Below, one piece after another: positions 7,103-13,480 of a stretch of 13,480 bases of DNA. A program made the translations under genes and the position numbers. The notes under the pieces are model-generated. The model worked only from the letters and a program-made list of their open reading frames with translations. It was not told where the DNA came from and did not search any database. The DNA is from Bacteroidales bacterium (GTDB taxonomy: Bacteria; Bacteroidota; Bacteroidia; Bacteroidales; GCA-2748055). Within the stretch, counting starts at the first letter, position 1, and the number at the start of each line of letters is the position of its first letter. The stretch lies in assembly GCA_024763595.1 (NCBI GenBank), contig JANTFK010000039.1, forward strand, positions 1 to 13,480, in the 5' to 3' direction.

Positions 7103-8320
7103 TTAACCCCTGATGGCTTTAATACCGGGCAGTTCTTTTCCTTCAATATATTCCAGCATGGCACCTCCACCGGTGGATACATAGCTAACCTGATCGGCCA
7201 GTCCAAATTTATTGACAGCGGCAACGGAGTCTCCTCCTCCCACCAGGCTGAAAGCACCTTTTGCAGTGGAGTTTGCAATAGCCTGTGCTATACTGACGGT
7301 TCCTTTCTGGAAAGCAGGCATTTCAAAAACCCCCATGGGCCCGTTCCAGAGAATAGTCCCGGAGTTCATGATAACCCCGCTCAGCACTTTTACCGTTCCG
7401 GAGCCTATATCCAGGCCCATGTAACCTGCTTTCCCCTCATCAATATCTGCGATCTCGGTATGGGCATCATTATCAAATTTATCAGCCAGTACCTGGTCCA
7501 CGGGAAGGATAAGGTTTACTCCTTTGGCTGCTGCTTTCTTTACCAGGCTGGCAGCCACATCAAGCTTGTCTTCTTCGCACAGGGAGTTCCCGATCTCGCC
7601 GCCCCGGGCCTTGATAAAAGTGTAGGTCATTCCACCTCCGATAATCAGGTTATCGACCCTGTCGAGCAGGTTCTCGATCACCTGGATTTTATCCGAAACC
7701 TTGGCCCCTCCCATGATGGCCGTAAAGGGTTTTTCTGCACTGTGAAGCACCTTATCCATCGCCTGGATCTCCTTATTGATCAGGAATCCGAACATTCTGG
7801 CATCTTCCCCGAAGAAATCAGCAATAACTGCAGTGGAAGCATGGGCACGGTGGGCGGTACCGAAGGCATCGTTCACATAGACATCGGCATAGGAGGCAAG
7901 TTTTTTGGCAAATACCCTGGTGGCTGCTTTCTCCTCATCAGTTTTAATCTTGTTTTCTGCAGTGTGGAAGCGAAGGTTCTCCAGCAACAAGACTTCTCCG
8001 GGCTGAAGTGCGGCAGCTTTGGAAGCCGCCTCTTCGCCCACACAATCTTCGGCAAACTGAACATCCATGCCCAGGTGGCCGGATAATACAGGAATGACAT
8101 GTTGGAGCGAAAATTTCTCCTCGGGACCTGATTTGGGACGTCCCAGGTGTGACATCAGAATGGCGGCACCACCATCGGCCAGCACCTTTTTAATGGTTGG
8201 CAGCGCTCCACGAATCCGGGTGTCGTCGGTGACTTCATACTGTGCTCCCAGGGGAACGTTAAAGTCCACCCTGATAATTGCTTTTTTCCCTGCAAAATTA
8301 TAATTGTCAATGATTTGCAT
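7103..8320 (-). CDS. pgk: Phosphoglycerate kinase
   Basis: A 405-residue protein, normal length for bacterial phosphoglycerate kinase. It transfers phosphate from 1,3-bisphosphoglycerate to ADP in glycolysis (reverse in gluconeogenesis), in the cytoplasm. The N-domain shows RVDFNVPL (residues 17-24), the SHLGRPK loop, and NDAFGTAHRAHAST, all substrate-binding. The C-domain shows GGAKVSDKI, LWNGPMGVFE, GGGDSVAAVNKFG and VSTGGGAMLE, the nucleotide-binding and catalytic Gly-rich parts. All key motifs are intact. It starts after an AT-rich leader with no Shine-Dalgarno sequence, and an exact TAnnTTTG motif lies 45 bases upstream on the same strand. It is divergent from holB and is followed by a luxE-like gene 11 bases downstream, separated in transcription by the embedded hairpin. 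Confidence 0.98.
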   Translation of the reverse strand: MQIIDNYNFAGKKAIIRVDFNVPLGAQYEVTDDTRIRGALPTIKKVLADGGAAILMSHLGRPKSGPEEKFSLQHVIPVLSGHLGMDVQFAEDCVGEEAASKAAALQPGEVLLLENLRFHTAENKIKTDEEKAATRVFAKKLASYADVYVNDAFGTAHRAHASTAVIADFFGEDARMFGFLINKEIQAMDKVLHSAEKPFTAIMGGAKVSDKIQVIENLLDRVDNLIIGGGMTYTFIKARGGEIGNSLCEEDKLDVAASLVKKAAAKGVNLILPVDQVLADKFDNDAHTEIADIDEGKAGYMGLDIGSGTVKVLSGVIMNSGTILWNGPMGVFEMPAFQKGTVSIAQAIANSTAKGAFSLVGGGDSVAAVNKFGLADQVSYVSTGGGAMLEYIEGKELPGIKAIRG

Positions 8321-8364
8321 TTCGAATAAAATTAAGTAAATGAAAACAGTTTAGTTCGGAATCC

Positions 8365-8372
8365 CAAAGGTA
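8365..8372 (-). promoter_or_regulatory. Promoter -7 element of pgk
   Basis: On the minus strand TACCTTTG is an exact match to the Bacteroidota -7 consensus TAnnTTTG. It would place the transcript start near position 8359, giving pgk a leader of roughly 38 bases. No convincing -33 TTG is seen at the usual distance. The element lies 12 bases from a likely opposing element for holB. Confidence 0.65.
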
Positions 8373-8384
8373 AAAAAGAAATTC

Positions 8385-8392
8385 TACATTTA
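8385..8392 (+). promoter_or_regulatory. Probable promoter -7 element of holB
   Basis: TACATTTA fits TAnnTTTG at all fixed positions but the last. It lies 15 bases before the holB ATG, so the predicted leader is about ten bases. No -33 TTG is recognisable. It is the only candidate in the 87-base divergent gap for the plus strand. Confidence 0.45.
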
Positions 8393-8407
8393 CAGGTTGT
8401 AATCCCC

Positions 8408-9553
8408 ATGTTATTTAAAGAGATCATAGGACAACAGGAAGTTAAGGGAAAACTTCTGAGCCTCGTAAAGGATGACCGCATTCCCCATGCTCTGATGCTT
8501 TTCGGCCCTGAAGGTACCGGAAAACTTCCCCTGGCAGTGGCCATGGCGCAGTACCTCTCCTGTGAGGCGAGAGGGGATGAAGATGCCTGTGGTGTCTGCG
8601 CATCATGTGTAAAATTCGAGAAACTGATTCACCCGGATCTGCATTTTGTTGTCCCTGTACTGAAGACTGGCGGGATGACCGCTTCACCGGTAACAGATGA
8701 CTATATCACCATATGGAGGGAAACACTGCTCTCAAATATGTATATAACAGAAAATCAGTGGTATGAGGCTATCGGGGTAGAAAACAAACAGGGTGTGATC
8801 AATGTGAAGGAGAGTGAAACGGTTATCAGAAAGATGGGATTCAAACCCTATGAGTCGGATTACAGGATGATGATTATCTGGTTACCAGAGAAGATGAACC
8901 AGCCGGCTGCCAATAAACTGTTGAAACTGATTGAGGAGCCTCCCGCCGGAACACTCATCATACTGGCAGCGGACCATACAGACAGCATACTGCCGACAAT
9001 CCTGAGCCGGACCCAGCTGTTACATGTTCCTCCCCTTCCGGAATCAATGATCAGGCAGGGATTAGCTTCCATGGTGCAAACGGATCCGCAACTTCTTGAA
9101 GATGCAGTCAGTAAAGCTAACGGAAACTTTAGCGTAGCCTTACGGACCATGCGTCAGGATGAAAATGAATTGTATCATTTTGAGCTTTTTACCGGGATGA
9201 TGAGGTTGTGTTATGGCCGGAAGATCATTGAGCTCAGTGAATGGGTGGATAAGGTTGCCGGTATTGGCAGGGAGCGGCAAAAACAGTTTATCGATTATGC
9301 ATTGCGGTTATTGAGGGAGAATTTTATGCTGCACATTGAAAACGGCGCGCTCAATTATATGTCGCGGAAAGAGGCGGATTTTTCGGTCAAATTCAGTCCG
9401 TTTATTCGGGAAGATAATATCCATGACCTGGTAGAGGCTTTCACCCTGGCAGGCAATCATATTGAAGCCAATGGAAATCCCAGGATCATTTTCATGGATC
9501 TTTCCATTCAGGTAATCAGGCTTCTTATGCAAAAGGTTGCAGGAACCGCGTAG
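8408..9553 (+). CDS. holB: DNA polymerase III clamp-loader subunit delta'
   Basis: A 381-residue AAA+ clamp-loader protein. The N-terminal part (IIGQQEVKGKLL, then IPHALMLFGPEGTGK) is typical of delta'/DnaX-type loaders. The zinc module is present with Cys at 52, 61, 64 and 67 (C-x8-C-x2-C-x2-C). The segment MNQPAANKLLKLIEEPP is the family hallmark. The P-loop reads GPEGTGKL (residues 33-40), with Leu where an active site needs Ser/Thr, and the SRC motif is SRTQ (residues 200-203). This suggests a nucleotide-inactive stator, as in E. coli delta', rather than the ATP-binding DnaX. It loads the beta clamp onto primed DNA as part of the DNA polymerase III holoenzyme. The next gene is ricT, an order also known from Firmicutes (holB-yaaT). 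No terminator is visible after it. Confidence 0.92.
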   Translation: MLFKEIIGQQEVKGKLLSLVKDDRIPHALMLFGPEGTGKLPLAVAMAQYLSCEARGDEDACGVCASCVKFEKLIHPDLHFVVPVLKTGGMTASPVTDDYITIWRETLLSNMYITENQWYEAIGVENKQGVINVKESETVIRKMGFKPYESDYRMMIIWLPEKMNQPAANKLLKLIEEPPAGTLIILAADHTDSILPTILSRTQLLHVPPLPESMIRQGLASMVQTDPQLLEDAVSKANGNFSVALRTMRQDENELYHFELFTGMMRLCYGRKIIELSEWVDKVAGIGRERQKQFIDYALRLLRENFMLHIENGALNYMSRKEADFSVKFSPFIREDNIHDLVEAFTLAGNHIEANGNPRIIFMDLSIQVIRLLMQKVAGTA

Positions 9554-9618
9554 GTCATATTTCAATACTTGGGTCGCATTACCCGTCACTTGGTACAGGC
9601 AAACGAGAACAAAAAAGC

Positions 9619-9626
9619 TATATTTG
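9619..9626 (+). promoter_or_regulatory. Promoter -7 element of ricT
   Basis: TATATTTG exactly fits TAnnTTTG, and the preceding AAAAAAGCTAT is shared with the element before mrp. Only four bases separate it from the ricT ATG, so the start point would fall on or about the ATG, giving a leaderless or nearly leaderless mRNA. The nearest upstream TTG (9590-9592) is 26 bases away, longer than usual spacing. Confidence 0.6.
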
Positions 9627-9630
9627 CATC

Positions 9631-10776
9631 ATGGAAAGCCTGAGGGCACGCGGTTGCTGCAATGAAAAACAGCTGATAGTCAGTGGAGATAACAGGGAGC
9701 GTATAGATGCCTATTTCAACTCTTGTGCCAAGTTGGATGCCTATAACTGGTTGAGAGAGGTATCCCGGATGGATATACCGGAGATAGTTGAGGTGCGCTT
9801 CAAGAATACGCGAAAGGGATTCTACCGCAATGTGAACGGACTGCGCTTAAAGCGTGGTGATATTGTGGCTGTGGAAGCCTCTCCGGGCCACGACATTGGT
9901 ATTGTCACATTGGCAGGGGACATTGTGGAGAAGCAGTTTCCCAAGAGCAGGTATTCCGGTTACACAGATGAGCTCAGAAAGGTTTACCGCAAAGCCAAAC
10001 AGGCTGATATTGACAAGTGGAAAGAGGCCATAGAGCGGGAAGAAAAGACCATGCTTCAGAGCAGGAAGATCGCGGATGACCTGGGGTTGAGTATGAAGAT
10101 CGGGGATGTGGAGTATCAAGGGGATAACACCAAGGCTATTTTCTATTACATTGCAGATGAGAGGGTTGATTTCAGGGAGCTGATAAAGGTGCTGGCAGAT
10201 ACATTCAGGATCCGGATCGAAATGAGGCAGATAGGTGCCAGGCAGGAAGCAGGGAAAATTGGAGGGATCGGAACCTGTGGACGGGAGCTTTGCTGTTCTA
10301 CCTTTGTAACAAATTTTGTTTCGGTAAGCACACATTCAGCACGTATTCAGGAGATTGCTCTGAATCCCCAGAAACTGGCGGGTCAGTGTGGTAAATTGAA
10401 GTGTTGCCTGAATTACGAACTTGCCGGTTATGAAGATGCACGAAAAGATTTTCCGGATACAGCAAAAGCACTGAAAACTTCCAGGGGAACAGCTTTTCAT
10501 CTGAAGACCGATGTATACAGGAACATCATGTGGTATGGCTATGATGACATTACGACCCAGGTATTTGTTCCTGTTCCTGTTGAACGTGTAACAGAAATCC
10601 GGGCTTTGAATGAGATGGGAAAGTTTCCTGAGGAACTGATTGAAGTCAGTGATGTGATCCCGGATAACAGGCTGGAATATACAAATGGAGCGGGACAGGG
10701 AAGCCTGACCCGGTTTGAAAAGAGTCCGTCCAGGAAGAAAAAGAAGAAACGCAGACCACCCAGAAACCAACGTTAG
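9631..10776 (+). CDS. ricT: PSP1/RicT family regulatory protein
   Basis: A 381-residue cytoplasmic protein of the PSP1 C-terminal-domain family (YaaT/RicT). In Bacillus subtilis RicT belongs to the Y-complex with RicA and RicF, which carries Fe-S clusters and affects RNase Y-dependent RNA maturation. The core runs from VRFKNTRKGFYRN through the RVDFRELIKVLADTFRIRIEMRQIGARQEA segment to the Cys-rich GTCGRELCCSTF and GQCGKLKCCLNYE motifs, which probably bind metal or an Fe-S cluster. The N-terminus RGCCN adds two Cys (9 and 10) and fits Bacteroidota homologues, which supports this start. The C-terminal tail (about residues 362-381) is strongly Lys/Arg-rich and probably disordered. RicA and RicF are not visible in the window, so the mechanism may differ here. 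gldH starts five bases downstream. Confidence 0.9.
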   Translation: MESLRARGCCNEKQLIVSGDNRERIDAYFNSCAKLDAYNWLREVSRMDIPEIVEVRFKNTRKGFYRNVNGLRLKRGDIVAVEASPGHDIGIVTLAGDIVEKQFPKSRYSGYTDELRKVYRKAKQADIDKWKEAIEREEKTMLQSRKIADDLGLSMKIGDVEYQGDNTKAIFYYIADERVDFRELIKVLADTFRIRIEMRQIGARQEAGKIGGIGTCGRELCCSTFVTNFVSVSTHSARIQEIALNPQKLAGQCGKLKCCLNYELAGYEDARKDFPDTAKALKTSRGTAFHLKTDVYRNIMWYGYDDITTQVFVPVPVERVTEIRALNEMGKFPEELIEVSDVIPDNRLEYTNGAGQGSLTRFEKSPSRKKKKKRRPPRNQR

Positions 10777-10781
10777 TTTTT

Positions 10782-11249
10782 ATGAGTCGCAGCATTTTAT
10801 CATTGATCATCGTGCTGTTTTTGCTTACAGTGTCCTGTGATCAGGATGTGGTATATGATCAATATACCAGCATTGAAAATGGCATCTGGAAATGGAATGA
10901 TCCCAGGGAATTTGATGTAGACATTACAGATACGGTTTCACTTCACAATATTTACATCCAGGTACGCCATACAGTGGACTATCCGTTGAGCAATCTCTAT
11001 ATGTTTGTGCATATCGATGGTCCTGTGGGTCAGCATTTGAAGGATACCGTTAATTTTCTGCTGTCAACCCCCGATGGCAGATGGATCGGGAAAGGAGCTG
11101 GAAACCTGCGGGAACTACAGTTGCTTTACCGGAAACAAACGCAGTTCAGGATGCCGGGCACTTACCGGTTTACACTGGAACAGGGGATGAGAAATCCCGA
11201 ATTGCCTGTAACGGACCTGGGTATCAGAATTGAACGTATCAATCCATAA
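10782..11249 (+). CDS. gldH: Gliding motility lipoprotein GldH
   Basis: A 155-residue predicted lipoprotein. The signal peptide (MSRSILSLIIVLFLLTVSC) ends in a relaxed lipobox, TVSC, making Cys19 the lipidated residue, followed by acidic DQD. The mature part is one beta-rich domain with the GldH pattern: a YDQYTSIENGIWKWND opening, LHNIYIQVRHTVDYPLSNLYMFVHI, then the Gly-rich GRWIGKGAGNLRELQLLYRK and a C-terminal YRFTLEQGMR. In Flavobacterium johnsoniae GldH is needed for gliding. It is conserved in many non-gliding Bacteroidota too, so presence here does not prove motility. It sits five bases after ricT and five before trmB, evidently in one operon. Attachment side (periplasmic or surface) cannot be decided. 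Confidence 0.9.
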   Translation: MSRSILSLIIVLFLLTVSCDQDVVYDQYTSIENGIWKWNDPREFDVDITDTVSLHNIYIQVRHTVDYPLSNLYMFVHIDGPVGQHLKDTVNFLLSTPDGRWIGKGAGNLRELQLLYRKQTQFRMPGTYRFTLEQGMRNPELPVTDLGIRIERINP

Positions 11250-11254
11250 CTATT

Positions 11255-11962
11255 TTGGGAAAGAAGAAGTTATCGAGGTTCAGGGAGCTTGAGAGCCTGG
11301 AGCGGGTATTTCAACCCGCTTTTGAAGAGGTTTTCCGAAAGGAATTTCATCTGAAAGGGAAATGGAAACAGGAGGTTTTCAGGAACGACGGACCATTGAT
11401 CCTGGAACTGGGTTGCGGGAAAGGAGAGTATACGGTGGAACTTGCAAGGAAACATCCAGGGAATAATTATATGGGCCTCGATATCAAAGGGGCACGTATC
11501 TGGAAAGGTGCCAGGGCAGCGCATGATGAAGGGCTCGGTAATGTGGCCTTCCTGCGTACCCGCGTCGATTTCATCAACGCTTTCTTCGAAAAAGATGAAG
11601 TGGACGAAATCTGGATTACATTTCCGGATCCCCAGGAGAAAAAACGAAGGAAAAAAAAGCGGCTTACCGGAGCCCTCTTTCTGAATCGTTACAGAGGTAT
11701 CCTGAAGGATGCAGGGGTGATCCATCTGAAAACGGATAACCGGCAGCTCTACGACGATACCCTGGCATTGCTCCGCTATAATAAGATGACCGTGGACCGG
11801 TTTTCAGAGAATATATACCGGGAGGGCTGGCGCGATGAAACTGTCTCCATTCAAACTTATTATGAACACCATTTTCTGGATGAAGGGAAGGCGATTCATT
11901 ATATCCGGTTCCGTTTGCCGGCCAACCGGGAAATCATGGAATTAACCGATGAAAACGACTGA
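11255..11962 (+). CDS. trmB: tRNA (guanine-N7-)-methyltransferase TrmB
   Basis: A 235-residue class I SAM-dependent methyltransferase making m7G46 in the tRNA variable loop. The SAM-binding motif is ILELGCGKGEYTVELA with YMGLDIKG as the next strand; the catalytic TFPDPQ segment is followed by a basic KKRRKKKRL run that contacts RNA, then VIHLKTDN. The start is TTG, five bases after the gldH stop: the MGKKKLSRF beginning fits Bacteroidota homologues, and the first in-frame ATG would remove the SAM motif. There is no Shine-Dalgarno sequence. Translation from TTG right after the gldH stop suggests coupling. The 3' end overlaps the next gene by 14 bases. Confidence 0.95.
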   Translation: MGKKKLSRFRELESLERVFQPAFEEVFRKEFHLKGKWKQEVFRNDGPLILELGCGKGEYTVELARKHPGNNYMGLDIKGARIWKGARAAHDEGLGNVAFLRTRVDFINAFFEKDEVDEIWITFPDPQEKKRRKKKRLTGALFLNRYRGILKDAGVIHLKTDNRQLYDDTLALLRYNKMTVDRFSENIYREGWRDETVSIQTYYEHHFLDEGKAIHYIRFRLPANREIMELTDEND

Positions 11963-12287
11963 GGGGTTCTTTATACGGGTATATGAAGTGGTCAGGCAGA
12001 TTCCCAGTGGACGGGTTACTTCATACGGAGCCATTGCCCGGTTCCTGGGTGCTCCCGGAGCTGCCAGAATGGTGGGATGGGCCATGAACCAGTCGCATAC
12101 CCATGAGGCATATGTGCCGGCACACAGGGTTGTAAACCGGAACGGCCTGCTCACTGGCAAACATCATTTCGGGGGCGTGAACCTGATGCAGGAATTACTG
12201 GAAAATGAAGGTGCTATTATTGATCATAACCAAATTCTGAACTTTAGGGAAATGTTCTGGGATCCGGTGGAAGAACTGGGCCTATAA
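11949..12287 (+). CDS. Alkyltransferase-like protein (MGMT homologue without acceptor Cys)
   Basis: A 112-residue single-domain protein matching the C-terminal DNA-binding domain of O6-methylguanine-DNA methyltransferase. The helix-turn-helix region with PSGRVTSYGAIARFL (Tyr26) and GAARMVGWAMNQ (arginine finger Arg40) is intact. The active site PCHRV is replaced by VPAHRVVN, with Ala58 where the methyl-accepting Cys should be. It should therefore bind O6-alkylguanine but not repair it. This defines the alkyltransferase-like (ATL) group, in which E. coli YbaZ and fission-yeast Atl1 have Trp at this place and flag damage for nucleotide excision repair. It overlaps trmB by 14 bases in another frame, implying translational coupling. 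It lacks the N-terminal domain of full MGMTs, as other ATLs do. Confidence 0.9.
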   Translation: MKTTEGFFIRVYEVVRQIPSGRVTSYGAIARFLGAPGAARMVGWAMNQSHTHEAYVPAHRVVNRNGLLTGKHHFGGVNLMQELLENEGAIIDHNQILNFREMFWDPVEELGL

Positions 12288-12311
12288 ATACTTAATCTAA
12301 ATAAAAAAAGC

Positions 12312-12319
12312 TATCTTTG
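12312..12319 (+). promoter_or_regulatory. Promoter -7 element of mrp
   Basis: TATCTTTG is an exact TAnnTTTG match, within an AT-rich 54-base gap and preceded by an A-rich run (AAAAAAAGC). The start point would be near 12325, giving a leader of about 17 bases before the mrp ATG. It marks the start of a separate mrp-nifU transcription unit, although read-through from trmB-atl is possible because no terminator is seen. Confidence 0.6.
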
Positions 12320-12341
12320 AGCTTCCAAAATAGAGCGTATT

Positions 12342-13439
12342 ATGGAGATTCAGAAGGAGAAAATATTAGAGGTACTGGAAAGGATACGTCATCCCGAAAC
12401 CAAGGAGAGTATTGTATCCATGAATATGGTGAGCAAGGTGCTTTACCGGGAGGGGGAATTGTGGATCGCGTTACAATTTGCCAGGTCTAACGATCCTTTC
12501 ATTCAATCTATTAAAAAGGCATGTTCGAGGGTTATTAACAGTACATTTGGAGAGGATACATTAAAAATGGAACACATTTCCATTGAAGTGCCCGATGCCC
12601 CGCCTCCCAGAGAAATATTGCCGGGGGTCAGGAACATCGTCGCTGTAGCTTCCGGAAAGGGAGGAGTAGGCAAATCCACTGTTGCTGCCAACCTGGCGGT
12701 GGCGCTGGCCCGGCAGGGTTCCCGGGTGGGATTGATTGACGCAGATGTATACGGGCCCTCCATTCCCAAGATGTTCAGCGTGGAGAATAAGCGTCCCACT
12801 GCCCATACTGAGGAGGGCAAGGAGTGGATCATTCCCATTGAAAAATATGGTGTAAAACTATTATCGGTGGGTCTGTTTGTAAAACCGGAAGATGCTGTTG
12901 TCTGGCGGGGCCCCATGGCCACCAGTGCCCTGAAACAACTGATCACCCAGGGGGATTGGGGTGAACTGGACTATCTGATTATAGACCTTCCCCCGGGAAC
13001 AGGGGATGTACACCTGACCATGGTACAGGAAGTTCCGGTTACCGGTGTGGTTATTGTAAGCACTCCGCAGGAGGTGGCCCTGGTCGATGTGGTCAAGGGT
13101 ATTAATATGTTTACCGGCGAGAAGATCAATGTACCGGTACTGGGTCTCATTGAAAACATGTCGTGGTTTACACCAGAGGAGCTTCCCGGCAACAAGTATT
13201 ATATTTTTGGGAAGGATGGATGCAAAAATCTGGCAGAGAAGATGGGGATCCCCCTACTCGGGCAGGTTCCCATAGTTCAGGGGATCAGAGAATCGGGTGA
13301 TAAAGGGGAACCAGTTGCACTTGCTCCGGAAACTACGGCTGGTGAAGCATTTCATATCCTGGCATTGTCAGTTGAGAAAGTAGTTGAAGCCAGGAATATC
13401 GAACTGGAACCCACAAAAAAGGTTGAGATAAAACATTAG
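12342..13439 (+). CDS. mrp: Mrp/NBP35-family P-loop ATPase, Fe-S cluster carrier type
   Basis: A 365-residue protein with an N-terminal DUF59/MIP18-like domain (about residues 5-80) and a MinD-type P-loop ATPase domain. The deviant Walker A is SGKGGVGKST at residues 104-113, with signature Lys106 and Lys111. It is followed by IDADVYGPSIPKMF (switch I) and DLPPGTGDVHLTM (Walker B/switch II). Mrp/ApbC proteins carry Fe-S clusters to apo-proteins and usually bind a bridging 4Fe-4S cluster by a C-x2-C motif near the ENMS segment. Here ENMSW is followed by FTPEELPGNKYYIFGKDG (residues 276-293) with no C-x2-C; only Cys294 is close. Bacteroidota homologues as I recall them share this. Direct linkage to a NifU-like gene three bases downstream supports a role in Fe-S assembly. 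Confidence 0.95.
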   Translation: MEIQKEKILEVLERIRHPETKESIVSMNMVSKVLYREGELWIALQFARSNDPFIQSIKKACSRVINSTFGEDTLKMEHISIEVPDAPPPREILPGVRNIVAVASGKGGVGKSTVAANLAVALARQGSRVGLIDADVYGPSIPKMFSVENKRPTAHTEEGKEWIIPIEKYGVKLLSVGLFVKPEDAVVWRGPMATSALKQLITQGDWGELDYLIIDLPPGTGDVHLTMVQEVPVTGVVIVSTPQEVALVDVVKGINMFTGEKINVPVLGLIENMSWFTPEELPGNKYYIFGKDGCKNLAEKMGIPLLGQVPIVQGIRESGDKGEPVALAPETTAGEAFHILALSVEKVVEARNIELEPTKKVEIKH

Positions 13440-13442
13440 TAC

Positions 13443-13480
13443 ATGGAAGCGATCAGAGAGCGTGTTGAAAATGCGTTGGA
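13443..13480 (+). CDS. NifU-like Fe-S scaffold protein, first 12 codons only
   Basis: The gene starts with ATG three bases after the mrp stop and runs off the right edge. Only MEAIRERVENAL is visible. This fits the opening helix of stand-alone NifU C-terminal-domain proteins, which begin with a short amphipathic helix before the E-x-(I/L)-RP-x-L and C-x2-C cluster motif. The mrp-nifU order is common in Bacteroidota. Identification rests mainly on this context, since no cluster-binding residues are inside the window. Confidence 0.6.
   Translation, partial: MEAIRERVENAL

Noticed and set aside
7460..8086. Long open frame (208 codons) on the plus strand
   Set aside because: It lies entirely antisense to pgk, whose protein is fully conserved in motif and length. 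The antisense translation has no recognisable domain.
9569..9585. Possible hairpin GGGT/ACCC after holB
   Set aside because: The arms are only four base pairs and no T run follows on either strand.
11251..11257. TATTTTG as a promoter element before trmB
   Set aside because: It has one base too few between TA and TTTG and overlaps the TTG start codon. The operon context explains expression without it.
12503..12946. Open frame of 147 codons on the minus strand
   Set aside because: It is antisense to mrp, including its Walker A region, and shows no domain or promoter.
1..13480. Mobile elements, CRISPR arrays, tRNA or rRNA genes
   Set aside because: No transposase-like protein, regularly spaced repeats or cloverleaf sequences were seen. 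Gaps between genes are all under 90 bases.

Overview
The window is a gene-dense piece of chromosome from a member of the Bacteroidota, probably a gliding/T9SS-lineage bacterium in the Bacteroidales or Marinilabiliales sense; finer placement is not possible from sequence alone. The case rests on GldA/GldF/GldG- and GldH-type genes, the Bacteroidota -7 promoter hexamer-plus (TAnnTTTG) in front of several genes, AT-rich leaders almost without Shine-Dalgarno sequences, and the order holB-ricT-gldH and trmB-MGMT-like-mrp-nifU. There are no tRNA or rRNA genes, insertion sequences, CRISPR arrays or other signs of a mobile island, and no stretch longer than about 90 bases lacks a gene.

Left part (1-6079, all + strand). 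The 3' end of a GldA-type ABC ATPase is followed by its GldF permease, the GldG auxiliary subunit and a DUF4340 membrane-anchored protein, which together look like one ABC-2-type export/auxiliary complex. After a 38-base gap come a small secreted protein of unknown function and, 5 bases further on, a secreted or lipid-anchored GH120-type beta-helix glycosidase (beta-xylosidase family).

Middle part (6099-8320, - strand). Phosphoglycerate kinase (pgk) is followed by a LuxE-like acyl-protein synthetase gene. A textbook intrinsic terminator (11-bp perfect stem plus T run) lies about 60 bases after the pgk stop, inside the conserved 5' coding part of the luxE-like gene. This is the most striking structural signal in the window.

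Right part (8408-13480, + strand). Divergent from pgk, holB (DNA polymerase III delta'), ricT (PSP1/YaaT), gldH, trmB (tRNA m7G46 methyltransferase), an alkyltransferase-like protein with Ala replacing the methyl-accepting Cys, an Mrp/ApbC-type P-loop ATPase and the first 12 codons of a NifU-like protein. Exact TAnnTTTG motifs precede pgk, ricT and mrp, which suggests transcription units pgk(-luxE), holB, ricT-gldH-trmB-atl and mrp-nifU.

I see no clearly new multi-gene system. The best leads are the intragenic terminator, the GH120/unknown secreted pair away from any visible SusCD system, the LuxE-like enzyme lacking its usual partners here, and the non-catalytic MGMT homologue translationally overlapped with trmB.
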